Below, piece after piece: positions 17,634 to 26,241 of a DNA stretch of 64,000 nt. Source of the DNA: Methylovorus sp035565335 (GTDB lineage Bacteria > Pseudomonadota > Gammaproteobacteria > Burkholderiales > Methylophilaceae); assembly GCA_035565335.1 (NCBI GenBank), contig DATMSO010000057.1, forward strand, positions 1 to 64,000, written 5' to 3'. A program made the translations under genes and the position numbers. The stretch's first letter is position 1. Every line of letters starts with the position of its first letter. Below the pieces are notes generated by a model. That model did not search any database, had not been told where the DNA came from, and saw nothing but the letters and a program-made list of their open reading frames with translations.

Positions 17634-18787
17634 GGCCACGCTACAGCCGCGGCAACGATGTGCGCTTGCTGCGCAATGGCACCGAATATTTCCCCGCCCT
17701 GTTGCAAGCGCTGGATAGCGCGCAGTACGAGATATTTATTGAGACCTATATCTACGAACTGGACGAGGTGGGCCAGCAGGTAACCGCCGCCTTGCTGCAT
17801 GCCGCCAGCCGCGGGGTGCAGGTGCACCTGCTGCTGGATGGCTTCGGCTGCCGCCATTTTCCGGAGAATATTCGTGAACAGCTGGAGCAGGCGGGCGTCC
17901 AGGTATTGTTCTACCGGCCCAAGATTTCGCCGTGGACTTTCAAGCGCAACCGCCTGCGTCGCCTGCATCGCAAGCTGGTGACAGTGGATGCGCAAATCGC
18001 CTTTGTCGGCGGCATCAACATCATCGATGACATGGATGTGCCCGGCAATATGGGCCCGCGCATTGACTATGCTGTGCGCGTGCAAGGCCCGCTGCTGCCC
18101 GAAATCCAGCTGCGCATTGAGCGCCTGTGGCAACGCATTGCCTGGATGCACCTGCAGGTGCGCTATGCCTCCACCGTGGATGGCGACATCAAGCCCGGCA
18201 TCGCTGGCACGGTGCGGGCTGCTTTTGTCATTCGCGATAACGTGCTGCACCGGCGCGATATTGAGCGCATGTACCTGCAAGCGATTGGCCGCGCGCGTGA
18301 AGACATCCTCATCGCCAATGCTTATTTCCTGCCCGGCCGTCGCTTTCGCCGTGCCTTGATTGCCGCCGCCCAACGCGGCGTGCGCGTACGCTTGCTGCTG
18401 CAGGGCCGGCTGGAGTATGTGTTTATGACGGCGACACACGCCATCTACCACCAGCTGCTGGATGGCGGCATTGAAATTTACGAATACCGCAAAAGCTTCA
18501 TGCACAGCAAAGTGGCGGTGGTGGACAACAAATGGGCCACCGTCGGCTCCTCCAATATCGACCCGTTTAGTCTGTTACTCGCGCGCGAGGCCAATGTCGC
18601 CATCATGGACAACGCCTTTGCCACCACCCTCAAGCACGATCTCGAACGCGCTATTCAAGAGGGCGCTGAGCAAGTACGCCCGCAAGAATGGCAGCGCGGC
18701 CACTTCATCCGGCGTGGCTTCTCCTGGCTGGTGTTTGGCGCCGTGCGCTTTGTGCTCGGCCTCATCGGCTACGGCAACCAGCACTAG
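17630..18787 (+). CDS. clsB: Cardiolipin synthase B (phospholipase D superfamily)
   Basis: 385 residues. Two HKD motifs are present, LHRKLVTVD (about residue 115) and MHSKVAVVD (about residue 290), each followed by the GG/GSxN element. There is no N-terminal membrane pair, which fits ClsB and not ClsA. It makes cardiolipin or phosphatidylglycerol at the inner membrane. It is translationally coupled to the EEP-family gene. The C-terminal 30 residues are hydrophobic and may anchor it. Confidence 0.88.
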   Translation: MRPRYSRGNDVRLLRNGTEYFPALLQALDSAQYEIFIETYIYELDEVGQQVTAALLHAASRGVQVHLLLDGFGCRHFPENIREQLEQAGVQVLFYRPKISPWTFKRNRLRRLHRKLVTVDAQIAFVGGINIIDDMDVPGNMGPRIDYAVRVQGPLLPEIQLRIERLWQRIAWMHLQVRYASTVDGDIKPGIAGTVRAAFVIRDNVLHRRDIERMYLQAIGRAREDILIANAYFLPGRRFRRALIAAAQRGVRVRLLLQGRLEYVFMTATHAIYHQLLDGGIEIYEYRKSFMHSKVAVVDNKWATVGSSNIDPFSLLLAREANVAIMDNAFATTLKHDLERAIQEGAEQVRPQEWQRGHFIRRGFSWLVFGAVRFVLGLIGYGNQH

Positions 18788-18808
18788 TCTGGCATGTGGT
18801 GCCGCGGT

Positions 18809-18837
18809 TTGCCCTTGCTGCCGCAAGCCCTTATAAT
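18809..18837 (+). promoter_or_regulatory. Promoter of tRNA-Thr
   Basis: TTGCCC (18809-18814), 17 nt, then a consensus TATAAT (18832-18837), placed 37 nt before the tRNA. Confidence 0.6.
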
Positions 18838-18874
18838 TCAAGCCCTGCATCTCTCATGCAGTTCAAGTCAAAGT

Positions 18875-18950
18875 GCCGGTGTAGCTCAGTTGGTAGAGCA
18901 GCTCATTCGTAATGAGAAGGTCGTAGGTTCGATTCCTATCTCCGGCACCA
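18875..18950 (+). tRNA. tRNA-Thr (anticodon CGT), CCA encoded
   Basis: A 76-nt cloverleaf: D arm GCTC/GAGC, anticodon stem CTCAT/ATGAG around the loop with CGT at 18908-18910, T arm GTAGG/CCTAT, discriminator A and encoded CCA. The acceptor stem pairs except for a U-U at positions 6-67. It decodes ACG. No copy of its 3' end is seen nearby, so there is no sign of an integrated element. Confidence 0.93.
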
Positions 18951-19118
18951 CTCCGAATAACATCCGTTGTTAACGGCAATTTCAATATCACTTGGCAGCG
19001 TCGCAACCCCGTGATTTAACCATACTCAGCGTATGTGAAATATTCATTACTCCCTACAACCATGCAACCGCCTGGCTGTCATAGGTATATCTCAACGGGA
19101 CTTCTTCAAGGGGTTGCC

Positions 19119-19256
19119 ATGAGTGGCATGTACGAAGATGACGAGCTGTCGAACGCCAAGCCGAGTTGGCGTTGGAGAATGATCATAATGACCATTCTGG
19201 TTTTATTCATACTGTTCATTATTCTGGGCGTTGTGCTGATTCTCAGCCCCAATTAG
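19119..19256 (+). CDS. 45-residue single-span membrane protein
   Basis: Short gene with AAGGGG at 19108-19113 as ribosome binding site. The product is acidic at the N-terminus (MSGMYEDDEL), has a Trp/Arg-rich hinge (WRWR) and one long hydrophobic segment (about residues 21-42) ending at the C-terminus. I do not recognise the family. It points toward a second tiny membrane protein on the other strand. Confidence 0.5.
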   Translation: MSGMYEDDELSNAKPSWRWRMIIMTILVLFILFIILGVVLILSPN

Positions 19257-19272
19257 CAAGAAAGCTTTTTTA

Positions 19273-19362
19273 CTACACCCACCATCTTAATGTGAGGATG
19301 ATGCCTAAGATGAGGGCGGCGGTAATCATGAGAACTTTGGATAACCAATCGTTTTCATTCAT
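19273..19362 (-). CDS. 29-residue single-span membrane peptide
   Basis: A minus-strand open frame starting MNENDWLSKVLM at 19362 and ending LRWWV-stop at 19273. An AAGGAAG lies 8 nt before the ATG. The middle is a hydrophobic helix of about 15 residues and the tail is Arg-Trp-Trp. It is a coding call from start signal and amphipathic character only; the family is unknown. Confidence 0.4.
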   Translation of the reverse strand: MNENDWLSKVLMITAALILGIILTLRWWV

Positions 19363-19688
19363 GGCGGTACTTCCTTTTCTAGAATTTTGAAAGGACTAGT
19401 ACGCATGCAATTGATGCAGCAAATTTGCTCAGGAATGCGAGGACAGATGGGGCAGTAGGTCGCTAAACCAAGTGTCTTGGGCAGCGACTTAAAAATTCTG
19501 CTTCAAATTTATCAAAAGAATGGGCAATAGACATATCTTCAGACACTGAAGATCATTTCACTATAGGCGTCTTTACAATTGTAAGCCAGCTTTATTATTC
19601 AAAAAAAACCTATGCAGCAGTAGGGTTATTCCTTTTTTGAATGAGACCTTCCCCGGCCTCAATGATCCAAACACACTGATGTGTATGT
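19363..19688. other. Non-coding stretch with stem-loops
   Basis: No convincing gene in about 325 nt. A compound hairpin at 19459-19488 has outer arms GTCGCT/AGCGAC and inner arms CCAAG/CTTGG with a small internal loop. It has no T run on either strand. The rest is AT-rich and unremarkable. A probable terminator lies at its right end (separate entry). Confidence 0.4.
19600..19628 (-). terminator. Probable terminator of the TonB-dependent receptor gene
   Basis: Read on the minus strand, a short imperfect stem (AACCCTA against TAGGTT) is followed by eight T. It lies about 60 nt past the receptor stop. On the plus strand it is also followed by a T-rich stretch, so it could act both ways. Confidence 0.45.
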
Positions 19689-21827
19689 TTAAAACTGATA
19701 AGTCAGTGTCACTCTGGCCGTTCGGGGTTCCACCGGGTGAAAGTGCACATCGTCCACGCCTTCCAGCGCCTCGCCTTGCAGCCGGGATGCGTAGTAATAG
19801 TCGATGTCACTATTTTTGCGGTTGAAAAGGTTGAATATATCCAGCGATAGCCGGGTTTTTGCATCCAATTTGTAGCCCATGCGCAAGTAGGCAATGGTAG
19901 TAGCGTTGGAGCGCACGCTGTTGTCTTCGACCAGGGGTCGGGGACCAAAGTAGCGCAGCTGAAAAGCGCCTGACCAGTTACCCAGGCGCGTGACTGTGGC
20001 GCCGAGCGAAGCGACCTTGTTGATGGCGCCGGGGATGTAGTCCCCTGCCGCATCATGCTCGGTGAAGCGCGCGTGGGTAGCGGCCAAGTCCATATCCAGC
20101 AGCAGCCAATCGTTGGCGATGTAGTGGTTGTTCCACTCCACGCCCACCCGTTTGCTGGCGCGGCTGGCTTCGGTTTCGCCGGCATCGCCCACGAAGACCA
20201 GCTCAGAGGCATTATCCAGGCGCCAGACGGTGAGCGAGCTTTGCAGGCCGCGGATCACTTCGGTGCGTAGTCCTAGTTCCATGCCTTTGGTATTCACCAG
20301 CGGAGTGACGGCCTGAGTGGCCCCACCGCCATTGGGCAGCTGGGTCTGCGTGGTGCCGCGGGCATCGTTGCTGTGAAAGCCTTTGCCGACATTCACGAAA
20401 TATTCTGTGTTGGCCCATGGCCCGAAGATCAGCGAGAGTTTGGGTGAGACAATGTCGTCGTGTGCGGAGCCGGAGTTGCCCTGAATGCTGCTGTCGACCT
20501 CAAAGGCGTATGTGTCATAGCGCAAGCCTGCCACGCTGCGGAATTTGGGCAGCCATTGCGTGGTGTTTTCAGCATAAAGGCCGATGCTGGTTTCGTTCAC
20601 CAGGTCTTCCCGCACTGTGGCAAGTCGCTGCCGCCCTACTGTGTTGTAGAGCCCCACCGGCGTGAGGCGGTCATAGCGGGTCTGCATGCCGAGCTTGTTT
20701 TGCATGTCCAGCCCGGCCCAACTTTCAGACCAGGTCTGGCTGACATTAAACCCTGCCATGCGCCGCTGTTCACGCTGGTTGAATTGGTCGCCATTCACCG
20801 GGTCATTTAAAAAGTAAGAGAAGTTGCTGTAAAGATCGAGGCTGGATTGCACCACGTAGGCATTCATCTCAAACGCGCCGTGCTCATTGCGCCGGTGCAA
20901 GCCGTAAGACAGGCTGTAACGGGAGGATGTGCCGCCATCGGTGTTATCTATTGTGCCATAGCGACCAATCAAGCCGGACGAGACGGCGCGCGAGGGTATC
21001 TGGTCGGTCGAGTTCCAGTAGTTGTGATAAGCCATGGCCGTAATATTGAATCCATTCGCAGCATCGCCTTCGCTGTAACGCAGCACGCCATTCACTTTGC
21101 GCAGGTTTTCCGGGTTATCCCAGGGGCCGTCGTTGCGATTGATTTCAAGGCCGTACAACAGTTGCCCATTAGCAGCCGAAAACGAATTTGCCAGCAGGTA
21201 ACGCTGGTAACCATTTTCCCCTATGGAAATCGAGGCCATGCCCTGAGGCAAGCTGTTGGCTAGCTGCAAATGCGCCGCCCCGGCAGACGAAAAATCCCCC
21301 TCTTCCGCGTAATACGGGCCCTTACGATAGTGGATGCGCTCGACCAGCTCGGGAATCAGGAAATTGAGATCGGTATAGCCCTGCCCATGCGCGTGCGAGC
21401 GCATATTCACCGGCATGTCATCCACATAGGTTGCAAAGTCGGTGCCATGGTCCAGGTTAAACCCACGCAGATAATACTGGTTGGCCTTGCCATCGCCACT
21501 ATGCTGGCTGACGATCATGCCGGGGACAAACTCCAGTATCTCTCCAGTGCGCAGCGTGGGGCGGTTGGCGATCAGGGATGCCGTCACGCTGCCCTCGCTG
21601 GCGGCATCGTAACTGCCGATGGCGTTGTCGTAATGGCTGCTGACGGTGACCGGGCTCAGCGTTAGTGATTCGCTGGCATGCGCCGCCATGGCCCATGCCA
21701 GTGGCAGGCCTAGCATCCACTGGCGGAGAAGGCAAGAAGCCGCGGCAGGCGAAATGGGCAGGGGAAAAGAGATGGCATCAGACACCCCCAGATTCAACCA
21801 TAAACCTGCCGGATTTTTTATAAGCAT
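19689..21827 (-). CDS. TonB-dependent outer-membrane receptor
   Basis: About 712 residues. A plug domain (about 75-190, with TGEILEFVPGMIVSQHSGDGKANQYYLRG) is followed by a 22-strand-type barrel ending in the aromatic TLTYQF typical of outer-membrane proteins. The signal peptide is the hydrophobic stretch ending AMAAHA. The start is uncertain: ATG 21827 or GTG 21785 would give signal sequences of about 55 or 40 residues; a longer ATG at 21869 is unlikely. Ligand unknown. No transport or FecIR-type sensor genes sit beside it. Divergent from the PEP-CTERM gene. Confidence 0.82.
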   Translation of the reverse strand: MLIKNPAGLWLNLGVSDAISFPLPISPAAASCLLRQWMLGLPLAWAMAAHASESLTLSPVTVSSHYDNAIGSYDAASEGSVTASLIANRPTLRTGEILEFVPGMIVSQHSGDGKANQYYLRGFNLDHGTDFATYVDDMPVNMRSHAHGQGYTDLNFLIPELVERIHYRKGPYYAEEGDFSSAGAAHLQLANSLPQGMASISIGENGYQRYLLANSFSAANGQLLYGLEINRNDGPWDNPENLRKVNGVLRYSEGDAANGFNITAMAYHNYWNSTDQIPSRAVSSGLIGRYGTIDNTDGGTSSRYSLSYGLHRRNEHGAFEMNAYVVQSSLDLYSNFSYFLNDPVNGDQFNQREQRRMAGFNVSQTWSESWAGLDMQNKLGMQTRYDRLTPVGLYNTVGRQRLATVREDLVNETSIGLYAENTTQWLPKFRSVAGLRYDTYAFEVDSSIQGNSGSAHDDIVSPKLSLIFGPWANTEYFVNVGKGFHSNDARGTTQTQLPNGGGATQAVTPLVNTKGMELGLRTEVIRGLQSSLTVWRLDNASELVFVGDAGETEASRASKRVGVEWNNHYIANDWLLLDMDLAATHARFTEHDAAGDYIPGAINKVASLGATVTRLGNWSGAFQLRYFGPRPLVEDNSVRSNATTIAYLRMGYKLDAKTRLSLDIFNLFNRKNSDIDYYYASRLQGEALEGVDDVHFHPVEPRTARVTLTYQF

Positions 21828-21879
21828 GATGACGTATGACGGCCATTCTAGAATCACCATCGCGGCCACAACCGTCGAC

Positions 21880-21913
21880 TAGTACCCAAGTACTATTGTG
21901 TCAAAAATCACAA
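21880..21913. promoter_or_regulatory. Two adjacent palindromes between the receptor and PEP-CTERM genes
   Basis: TAGTAC-CCAA-GTACTA (21880-21895) is a perfect 16-nt palindrome. Right next to it TTGTGT-CAAAAA-TCACAA (21896-21913) matches the CRP-family consensus TGTGA-N6-TCACA at 9 of 10 positions. The sites lie 68-100 nt upstream of the PEP-CTERM start and just upstream of the receptor. Pattern seen, binding proteins inferred. Confidence 0.45.
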
Positions 21914-21979
21914 CCTCTACAGTGGCGTCAGTTTAAAGCAAGACCACAACAACATAGTAGCCAAGAATGGGGAAGCCAA

Positions 21980-22570
21980 ATGTTTAACACGTTTTTCAAG
22001 AGTCTAATTGCCAGCCTGGCACTTTTCGCCAGTGTCGCCGCCAATGCTGCCACGGATAGCTACAGTACGCTGCTGGCTGGTTCTTACACACCGTCCAGTT
22101 CGTTTGCCAGCCTGACCTACACCAATGTCGGTAATGTTTACTCCTTTACCCTGAAAGCTAATGATCTGAATGCCCTGTTTACCGAAGGTGCTTTCATCGG
22201 CGCCATTGCGGTGAGCTCTGAAGTAACGCCGGTGGTTTCCAATGTGACCGGTGGTTCGCCCGTCTCTATTTCCCCTGCTAACGGCCCCAAAGGCGCGTTT
22301 GATTTCTGGTTTGATCTGACCGGCAAGAAGCAAGCCCGTCTGACCGATGGTGAAACCTTGAGCTTGACTGCGACATTTGCCAGCGCTGTTACCCTGGATT
22401 CGTCATCCTTTGCCCTGCACGTGCAAGGCCTGACAGAAGCACAAGGCGGTAGCGCATGGTACAAGGCGGGTACGCCAACAGTATCTGCCGTGCCTGAAGC
22501 TGACACCTACGCCATGATGGCGCTGGGTCTGGGCCTGATGGGTTTTGTTGCCCGTCGCCGTCGCGCCTGA
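21980..22570 (+). CDS. PEP-CTERM sorting-domain exported protein
   Basis: 196 residues. Signal peptide about 1-23 (ending VAANA), a beta-rich Ser/Thr-rich body of unknown function, and a C-terminal sorting signal: VPEADTYAMM, hydrophobic helix, then the Arg cluster RRRR. Here the usual Pro-Glu-Pro reads Pro-Glu-Ala. Such proteins are processed by exosortase and go to the outer surface or matrix; no exosortase gene is in the window. ATG 21980 is preferred because the signal peptide begins there. Confidence 0.8.
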   Translation: MFNTFFKSLIASLALFASVAANAATDSYSTLLAGSYTPSSSFASLTYTNVGNVYSFTLKANDLNALFTEGAFIGAIAVSSEVTPVVSNVTGGSPVSISPANGPKGAFDFWFDLTGKKQARLTDGETLSLTATFASAVTLDSSSFALHVQGLTEAQGGSAWYKAGTPTVSAVPEADTYAMMALGLGLMGFVARRRRA

Positions 22571-22587
22571 GATCTTCTGGCAATATG

Positions 22588-22615
22588 AAAAAGCCCCGCA
22601 TGCGGGGCTTTTTTT
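22588..22615. terminator. Bidirectional terminator
   Basis: AAAAGCCCCGCA and TGCGGGGCTTTT form a near-perfect stem flanked by A and T runs, between the convergent PEP-CTERM and diguanylate cyclase genes. Confidence 0.88.
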
Positions 22616-22677
22616 ATGGGCGGCGCGGCCAGCGTAGGGCCTTGCCAGCCATGCATCATATTAAGCGGCCGGTGTTT

Positions 22678-24600
22678 TCAGGCCGAGATGCGTATCTGGT
22701 TTTTGCCACTGCGCTTGGCTTCGTACATGGCATTGTCGGCATCCTTCAACAGCGCTTCCGGCAACACGTGGCTGTTCGGCGCATAGTAGGCCAGGCCTAA
22801 GCTACAGCTGATCTGCCGCGGTTGGCCGCCCAACATTACTGGCTCGCGCAGCAGCACCAGTATTTTTTCGGCCACCAGTTCGGCGTGCTGTTTTTCTGGC
22901 ATGTTTTCCAGCAGCACCACAAATTCATCCCCGGCAAACCGGGCCACGGTATCGGTCTGGCGGGTGGCGGAGCTCAGGCGGTTCGCCATTTCTCGCAGCA
23001 GCATGTCGCCGGCATCGTGCCCCAGCTCGTCGTTAATCTGCTTGAAGCCATCCAGGTCGATAAACATCAGGCCCATCCATTGCTGGGAGCGGTCAGCGCG
23101 CGCCAGGGCCAGCGGTAAGGCCTGGGTAAACGCGCGGCGGTTGGGCAGGCCGGTCAGCACATCGTGTTTGGCCTCTTTTTCCAGCAGGCTTTGCAGATGC
23201 TTGCGCTCACTGATATCGGTAAGAAAAGCACTGAAGATATGCTTGCCATGCACTTCGACCTTGCTGATGCGCACTTCCACCGGCACGATATGCCCATCCT
23301 TGTGCACGGCTTCGAGTTCCAGCCGCTTGCCCAGCACCTTGGCTTCGCCGGTGTCCATGTGATGTTGCATGCCATTCAGATGGGCATGCCGCATCTGGGG
23401 CGGGATGATGACCTGGTCCAGCCGCTGGCCGATGGCCTCGCGCGCAGACCAGCCAAAGGTGATTTCGGCCTGGCGGTTCCAGGCGGTGATTACCCCGGCC
23501 TGATTGATGCTGACATAGGCGTCGTTGGCATTTTCGATGACCATGCTGATTTCCAGCTCGCGCTCTTTCAGCTCCTGCGCGGCCAGGGTTTGCTTGTTCA
23601 TGGCGAATGACAGCATCTCATTGCTCTTCTTGAGCTCAAATGTCCGCTGTGCCACGCGGTTTTCTAGGTCACGCTGCAGCTCGTGCAGTGCCTGTTCGGC
23701 TACTTTGGTGGCGTGGATATCCTTGACGATGGAAACGAAATATTCCAGCTCGCCTCGCGGGTTCAATTGTTTCGTCACGCTCAGGCTGGCCCAGCGCAGT
23801 TCGCCGGTTTTGTGTATGTAGCGCTTTTCGATCTGATAGCGGTCAATCTGTCCTGCGCTCAATTGTTGCAGTTTATCCAGGTCGTTCTGCAGATCATCGG
23901 GGTGGGTAATGTCCTTGAAGCTGAGCTGGTGCAGTTCATCCTGGCGATAGCCCAGAAACCGGCATAGCTCTTCATTCACGCTGAGCCAGCCACCATCCGG
24001 CGCTACCAGGGCTATCCCGATGGCCGCTTTTTCAAAGATAGTGCGAAAGCGCGCCTCGCTGGCATGCAGCACGGTTTGCGAGAGTTTGAGGTGTGATTCG
24101 GTCAGCGCCAGGGTCTCGCGTAAGCGGATTTCCTTGCTGACGAGATCGGCGAGGCAGGTGAGAATTTCCAGCTCATGCGGGCTGAGTTCGCGTGGCCGCT
24201 CATCAATCGCACATAACGTGCCCAAGGCATAACCGCCACTGGTGCGTATGGGAATACCGGCATAAAAACGGATATGCGGCGCTGCCTGCACCATGGGGTT
24301 ATCGGCAAAGCGTTCATCCTGCCAGGCGTCATTTACCACCATGGCCTGCGTTTGCAGGATGGCATGCGCGCAAAATGCTAGATCACGGGGTGTTTCATGT
24401 ACCTCTACGCCTACGCGGGATTTGAACCATTGGCGGTCACTGTCGACGAGTGAAACCAGGGCTATGGGCACATTCAGGGTCAGGGAAACCAGCTGCGTGA
24501 TTCGATCGAATACCGGCTCGGGGTCGGTATCCAGCAGCCCGAGGGCATGCAGCATGGCAATGCGTTCTGCTTCGTCCGGTGGCAAGGTGGCTGATTTCAT
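22678..24600 (-). CDS. GAF-PAS-PAS-GGDEF diguanylate cyclase
   Basis: 640 residues: GAF domain (about 20-160), two PAS domains with PAC tails (about 175-305 and 350-465) separated by a helical linker, and a GGDEF domain (about 470-638). The active-site loop reads AGDEF (residues 556-560), a variant that is active in some cyclases, and an RQTD inhibitory site (547-550) lies five residues before it. It probably makes c-di-GMP in response to a ligand or redox signal sensed in the GAF or PAS domains. It is the last gene of a minus-strand group after PAP2. No membrane segments. Confidence 0.88.
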   Translation of the reverse strand: MKSATLPPDEAERIAMLHALGLLDTDPEPVFDRITQLVSLTLNVPIALVSLVDSDRQWFKSRVGVEVHETPRDLAFCAHAILQTQAMVVNDAWQDERFADNPMVQAAPHIRFYAGIPIRTSGGYALGTLCAIDERPRELSPHELEILTCLADLVSKEIRLRETLALTESHLKLSQTVLHASEARFRTIFEKAAIGIALVAPDGGWLSVNEELCRFLGYRQDELHQLSFKDITHPDDLQNDLDKLQQLSAGQIDRYQIEKRYIHKTGELRWASLSVTKQLNPRGELEYFVSIVKDIHATKVAEQALHELQRDLENRVAQRTFELKKSNEMLSFAMNKQTLAAQELKERELEISMVIENANDAYVSINQAGVITAWNRQAEITFGWSAREAIGQRLDQVIIPPQMRHAHLNGMQHHMDTGEAKVLGKRLELEAVHKDGHIVPVEVRISKVEVHGKHIFSAFLTDISERKHLQSLLEKEAKHDVLTGLPNRRAFTQALPLALARADRSQQWMGLMFIDLDGFKQINDELGHDAGDMLLREMANRLSSATRQTDTVARFAGDEFVVLLENMPEKQHAELVAEKILVLLREPVMLGGQPRQISCSLGLAYYAPNSHVLPEALLKDADNAMYEAKRSGKNQIRISA

Positions 24601-24643
24601 AGGGCTTTCTTACGCATCAATGGCAGATTGGGTTACGTCATAT

Positions 24644-25420
24644 TCAACCCTGATGTTGAACGGGTTGCGGCGCCAGCGGGTGCACTCTGCCGTACTCCAT
24701 CACGGCAATGCAAAAGGTCAGCCACAGCAGCCCTGACATCAGGCCCGCCAGCACATCGCTGGCATAGTGGTAATGCAGAAACACCCGACTGCAGGCGATG
24801 GTAAATGCAATGGCACAGCTCAGCAATAGCGCCGGCAGATGATACGGCCGTGGCAACAGGCGCAGGGCCAGATACGCCATCAGCCCATAAGCCACCAGCG
24901 ACCCCGAACTATGCCCGCTAGGAAAACTCCAGCTATCCACCGGGGCGCCATACGGATGGATAGGGCGCAGCCGTTCGAATATTTCTTTGAGGCTGACATT
25001 GAGTATGCCATTGCCACCAATTGCCAGCAGGCTGCCGAAGGCCAGTTTGTATTGCCGCAGTACCAGCATGAAAAACACCAGCAGGGCGCAGATGACCGTG
25101 AGGGTGGAGGTATTGCCCAGATGGGTCACCAGGCTGAAATACAGCATCACATACGGGCTGGCGTATTGCCGCACGGTTTCGCTGAATTCCGCATCCGGCT
25201 GCACCAGGCTGCCGCTTTCCAGCAGATAGGCAATCCAGCAGAAAATCGCCCCCGCCAGACTCATCAGCACTACGCTGGTGATACGCCAGCGCTTTTCCAT
25301 ATCGGTGCAGGAAAAATGCGCGCGGTAGGTCAGCGTGACGATCAGCCCCAGCCCCGCCAGAGTGACTGCATAATACAGCGCCGCGTGCGTGGCTATGTGG
25401 ATCCACCATGGCGTGCTCAT
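24644..25420 (-). CDS. PAP2-family membrane phosphatase
   Basis: 258 residues with about six membrane segments. The tripartite phosphatase signature is complete: KEIFERLRP, SFPSGHSSG and the terminal CSRVFLHYHYASDVLAG. It probably dephosphorylates a lipid phosphate such as phosphatidate or undecaprenyl diphosphate at the periplasmic face. It overlaps the metallophosphoesterase gene by 4 nt, and a DGK-like gene lies upstream. Confidence 0.85.
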   Translation of the reverse strand: MSTPWWIHIATHAALYYAVTLAGLGLIVTLTYRAHFSCTDMEKRWRITSVVLMSLAGAIFCWIAYLLESGSLVQPDAEFSETVRQYASPYVMLYFSLVTHLGNTSTLTVICALLVFFMLVLRQYKLAFGSLLAIGGNGILNVSLKEIFERLRPIHPYGAPVDSWSFPSGHSSGSLVAYGLMAYLALRLLPRPYHLPALLLSCAIAFTIACSRVFLHYHYASDVLAGLMSGLLWLTFCIAVMEYGRVHPLAPQPVQHQG

Positions 25421-26229
25421 GCGCTCGCTCCTTCCAGGCTAAGCGCGTGCGTGGCAAGCTGCATAAACTGTTGTTGGCCTTCGACGTAATCCCAGCGCTC
25501 TATCATGCAGGGTGACTGGCGACCCTGGTAGCGAATCAGGTTAATGGAATTATCCGCATGGCGACGGATGCGGGTGGAAACCGCAGTGCCAGCCTGCACC
25601 GCCCAGATGCGGCGGACTAGCCCAGGCCGCTTTTCATGCAGAGGCATCACAAAGGGCAAGTGAATATGCCCGCCCAGTATCAGGTCGGCGCCCGCTTCTG
25701 CCCAGGCACTCACTGCCTTCTCATGCCCATGCAGCAAATTACTTTCATCGCGCGCTTCGGTCACATAGACCGGCTGATGTGTAATTACCAGCCGCAGTTG
25801 CTGCGGGCTGGCATCCTGCAACTGTGTGCATACGCGGTCGATCTGTTCGGTGGACACTTCGCCATCTTCATGTCGATAGGCGCGGGTGGTATTCACGGTA
25901 ATCGCCAGCGTGGTGTCATCGCGATACACCGGCTCCAGCTCTTCACCAAAGGCATGACGATGGCGGCGATAGGGCGCCAGCATGCGTGCCGCCAGATTGA
26001 ATAGCGGAATGTCATGGTTGCCTGGGATCACCAGCCGGTGCGGGATGCGCAGGCTATCGACAAAGGCGAGGGCATGGCTGAACTGGCTGCGCCGTGCGCG
26101 CTGGGTGATGTCACCAGACACTATCAGCAGCTGCGGCGCTTCTTTCCATAGCAGGGTTTGCAAGGCGCGCATCACCACGGGCTGCTCGGTGCCAAAGTGC
26201 GGATCTGAAAGGTGCGCGATCAAGGCCAT
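25417..26229 (-). CDS. Calcineurin-like metallophosphoesterase
   Basis: 270 residues with the metal-site series DPHFG, GDITQ, GNHD, and GGHIHLP. No signal peptide, so cytoplasmic. The position between a DGK-like kinase and a PAP2 phosphatase suggests a phospholipid or nucleotide-lipid substrate, but the family is broad. Confidence 0.82.
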   Translation of the reverse strand: MALIAHLSDPHFGTEQPVVMRALQTLLWKEAPQLLIVSGDITQRARRSQFSHALAFVDSLRIPHRLVIPGNHDIPLFNLAARMLAPYRRHRHAFGEELEPVYRDDTTLAITVNTTRAYRHEDGEVSTEQIDRVCTQLQDASPQQLRLVITHQPVYVTEARDESNLLHGHEKAVSAWAEAGADLILGGHIHLPFVMPLHEKRPGLVRRIWAVQAGTAVSTRIRRHADNSINLIRYQGRQSPCMIERWDYVEGQQQFMQLATHALSLEGASA

Positions 26230-26241
26230 GGCGAGATGGCC

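Noticed and set aside
21914..21979. Sigma-54 promoter in front of the PEP-CTERM gene
   Set aside because: A TGGC is present but the GG-to-GC spacing is 12 and not 10, so it does not fit.
18875..22615. A genomic island inserted at tRNA-Thr
   Set aside because: No repeat of the tRNA 3' end, no integrase and no mobility gene was found downstream.
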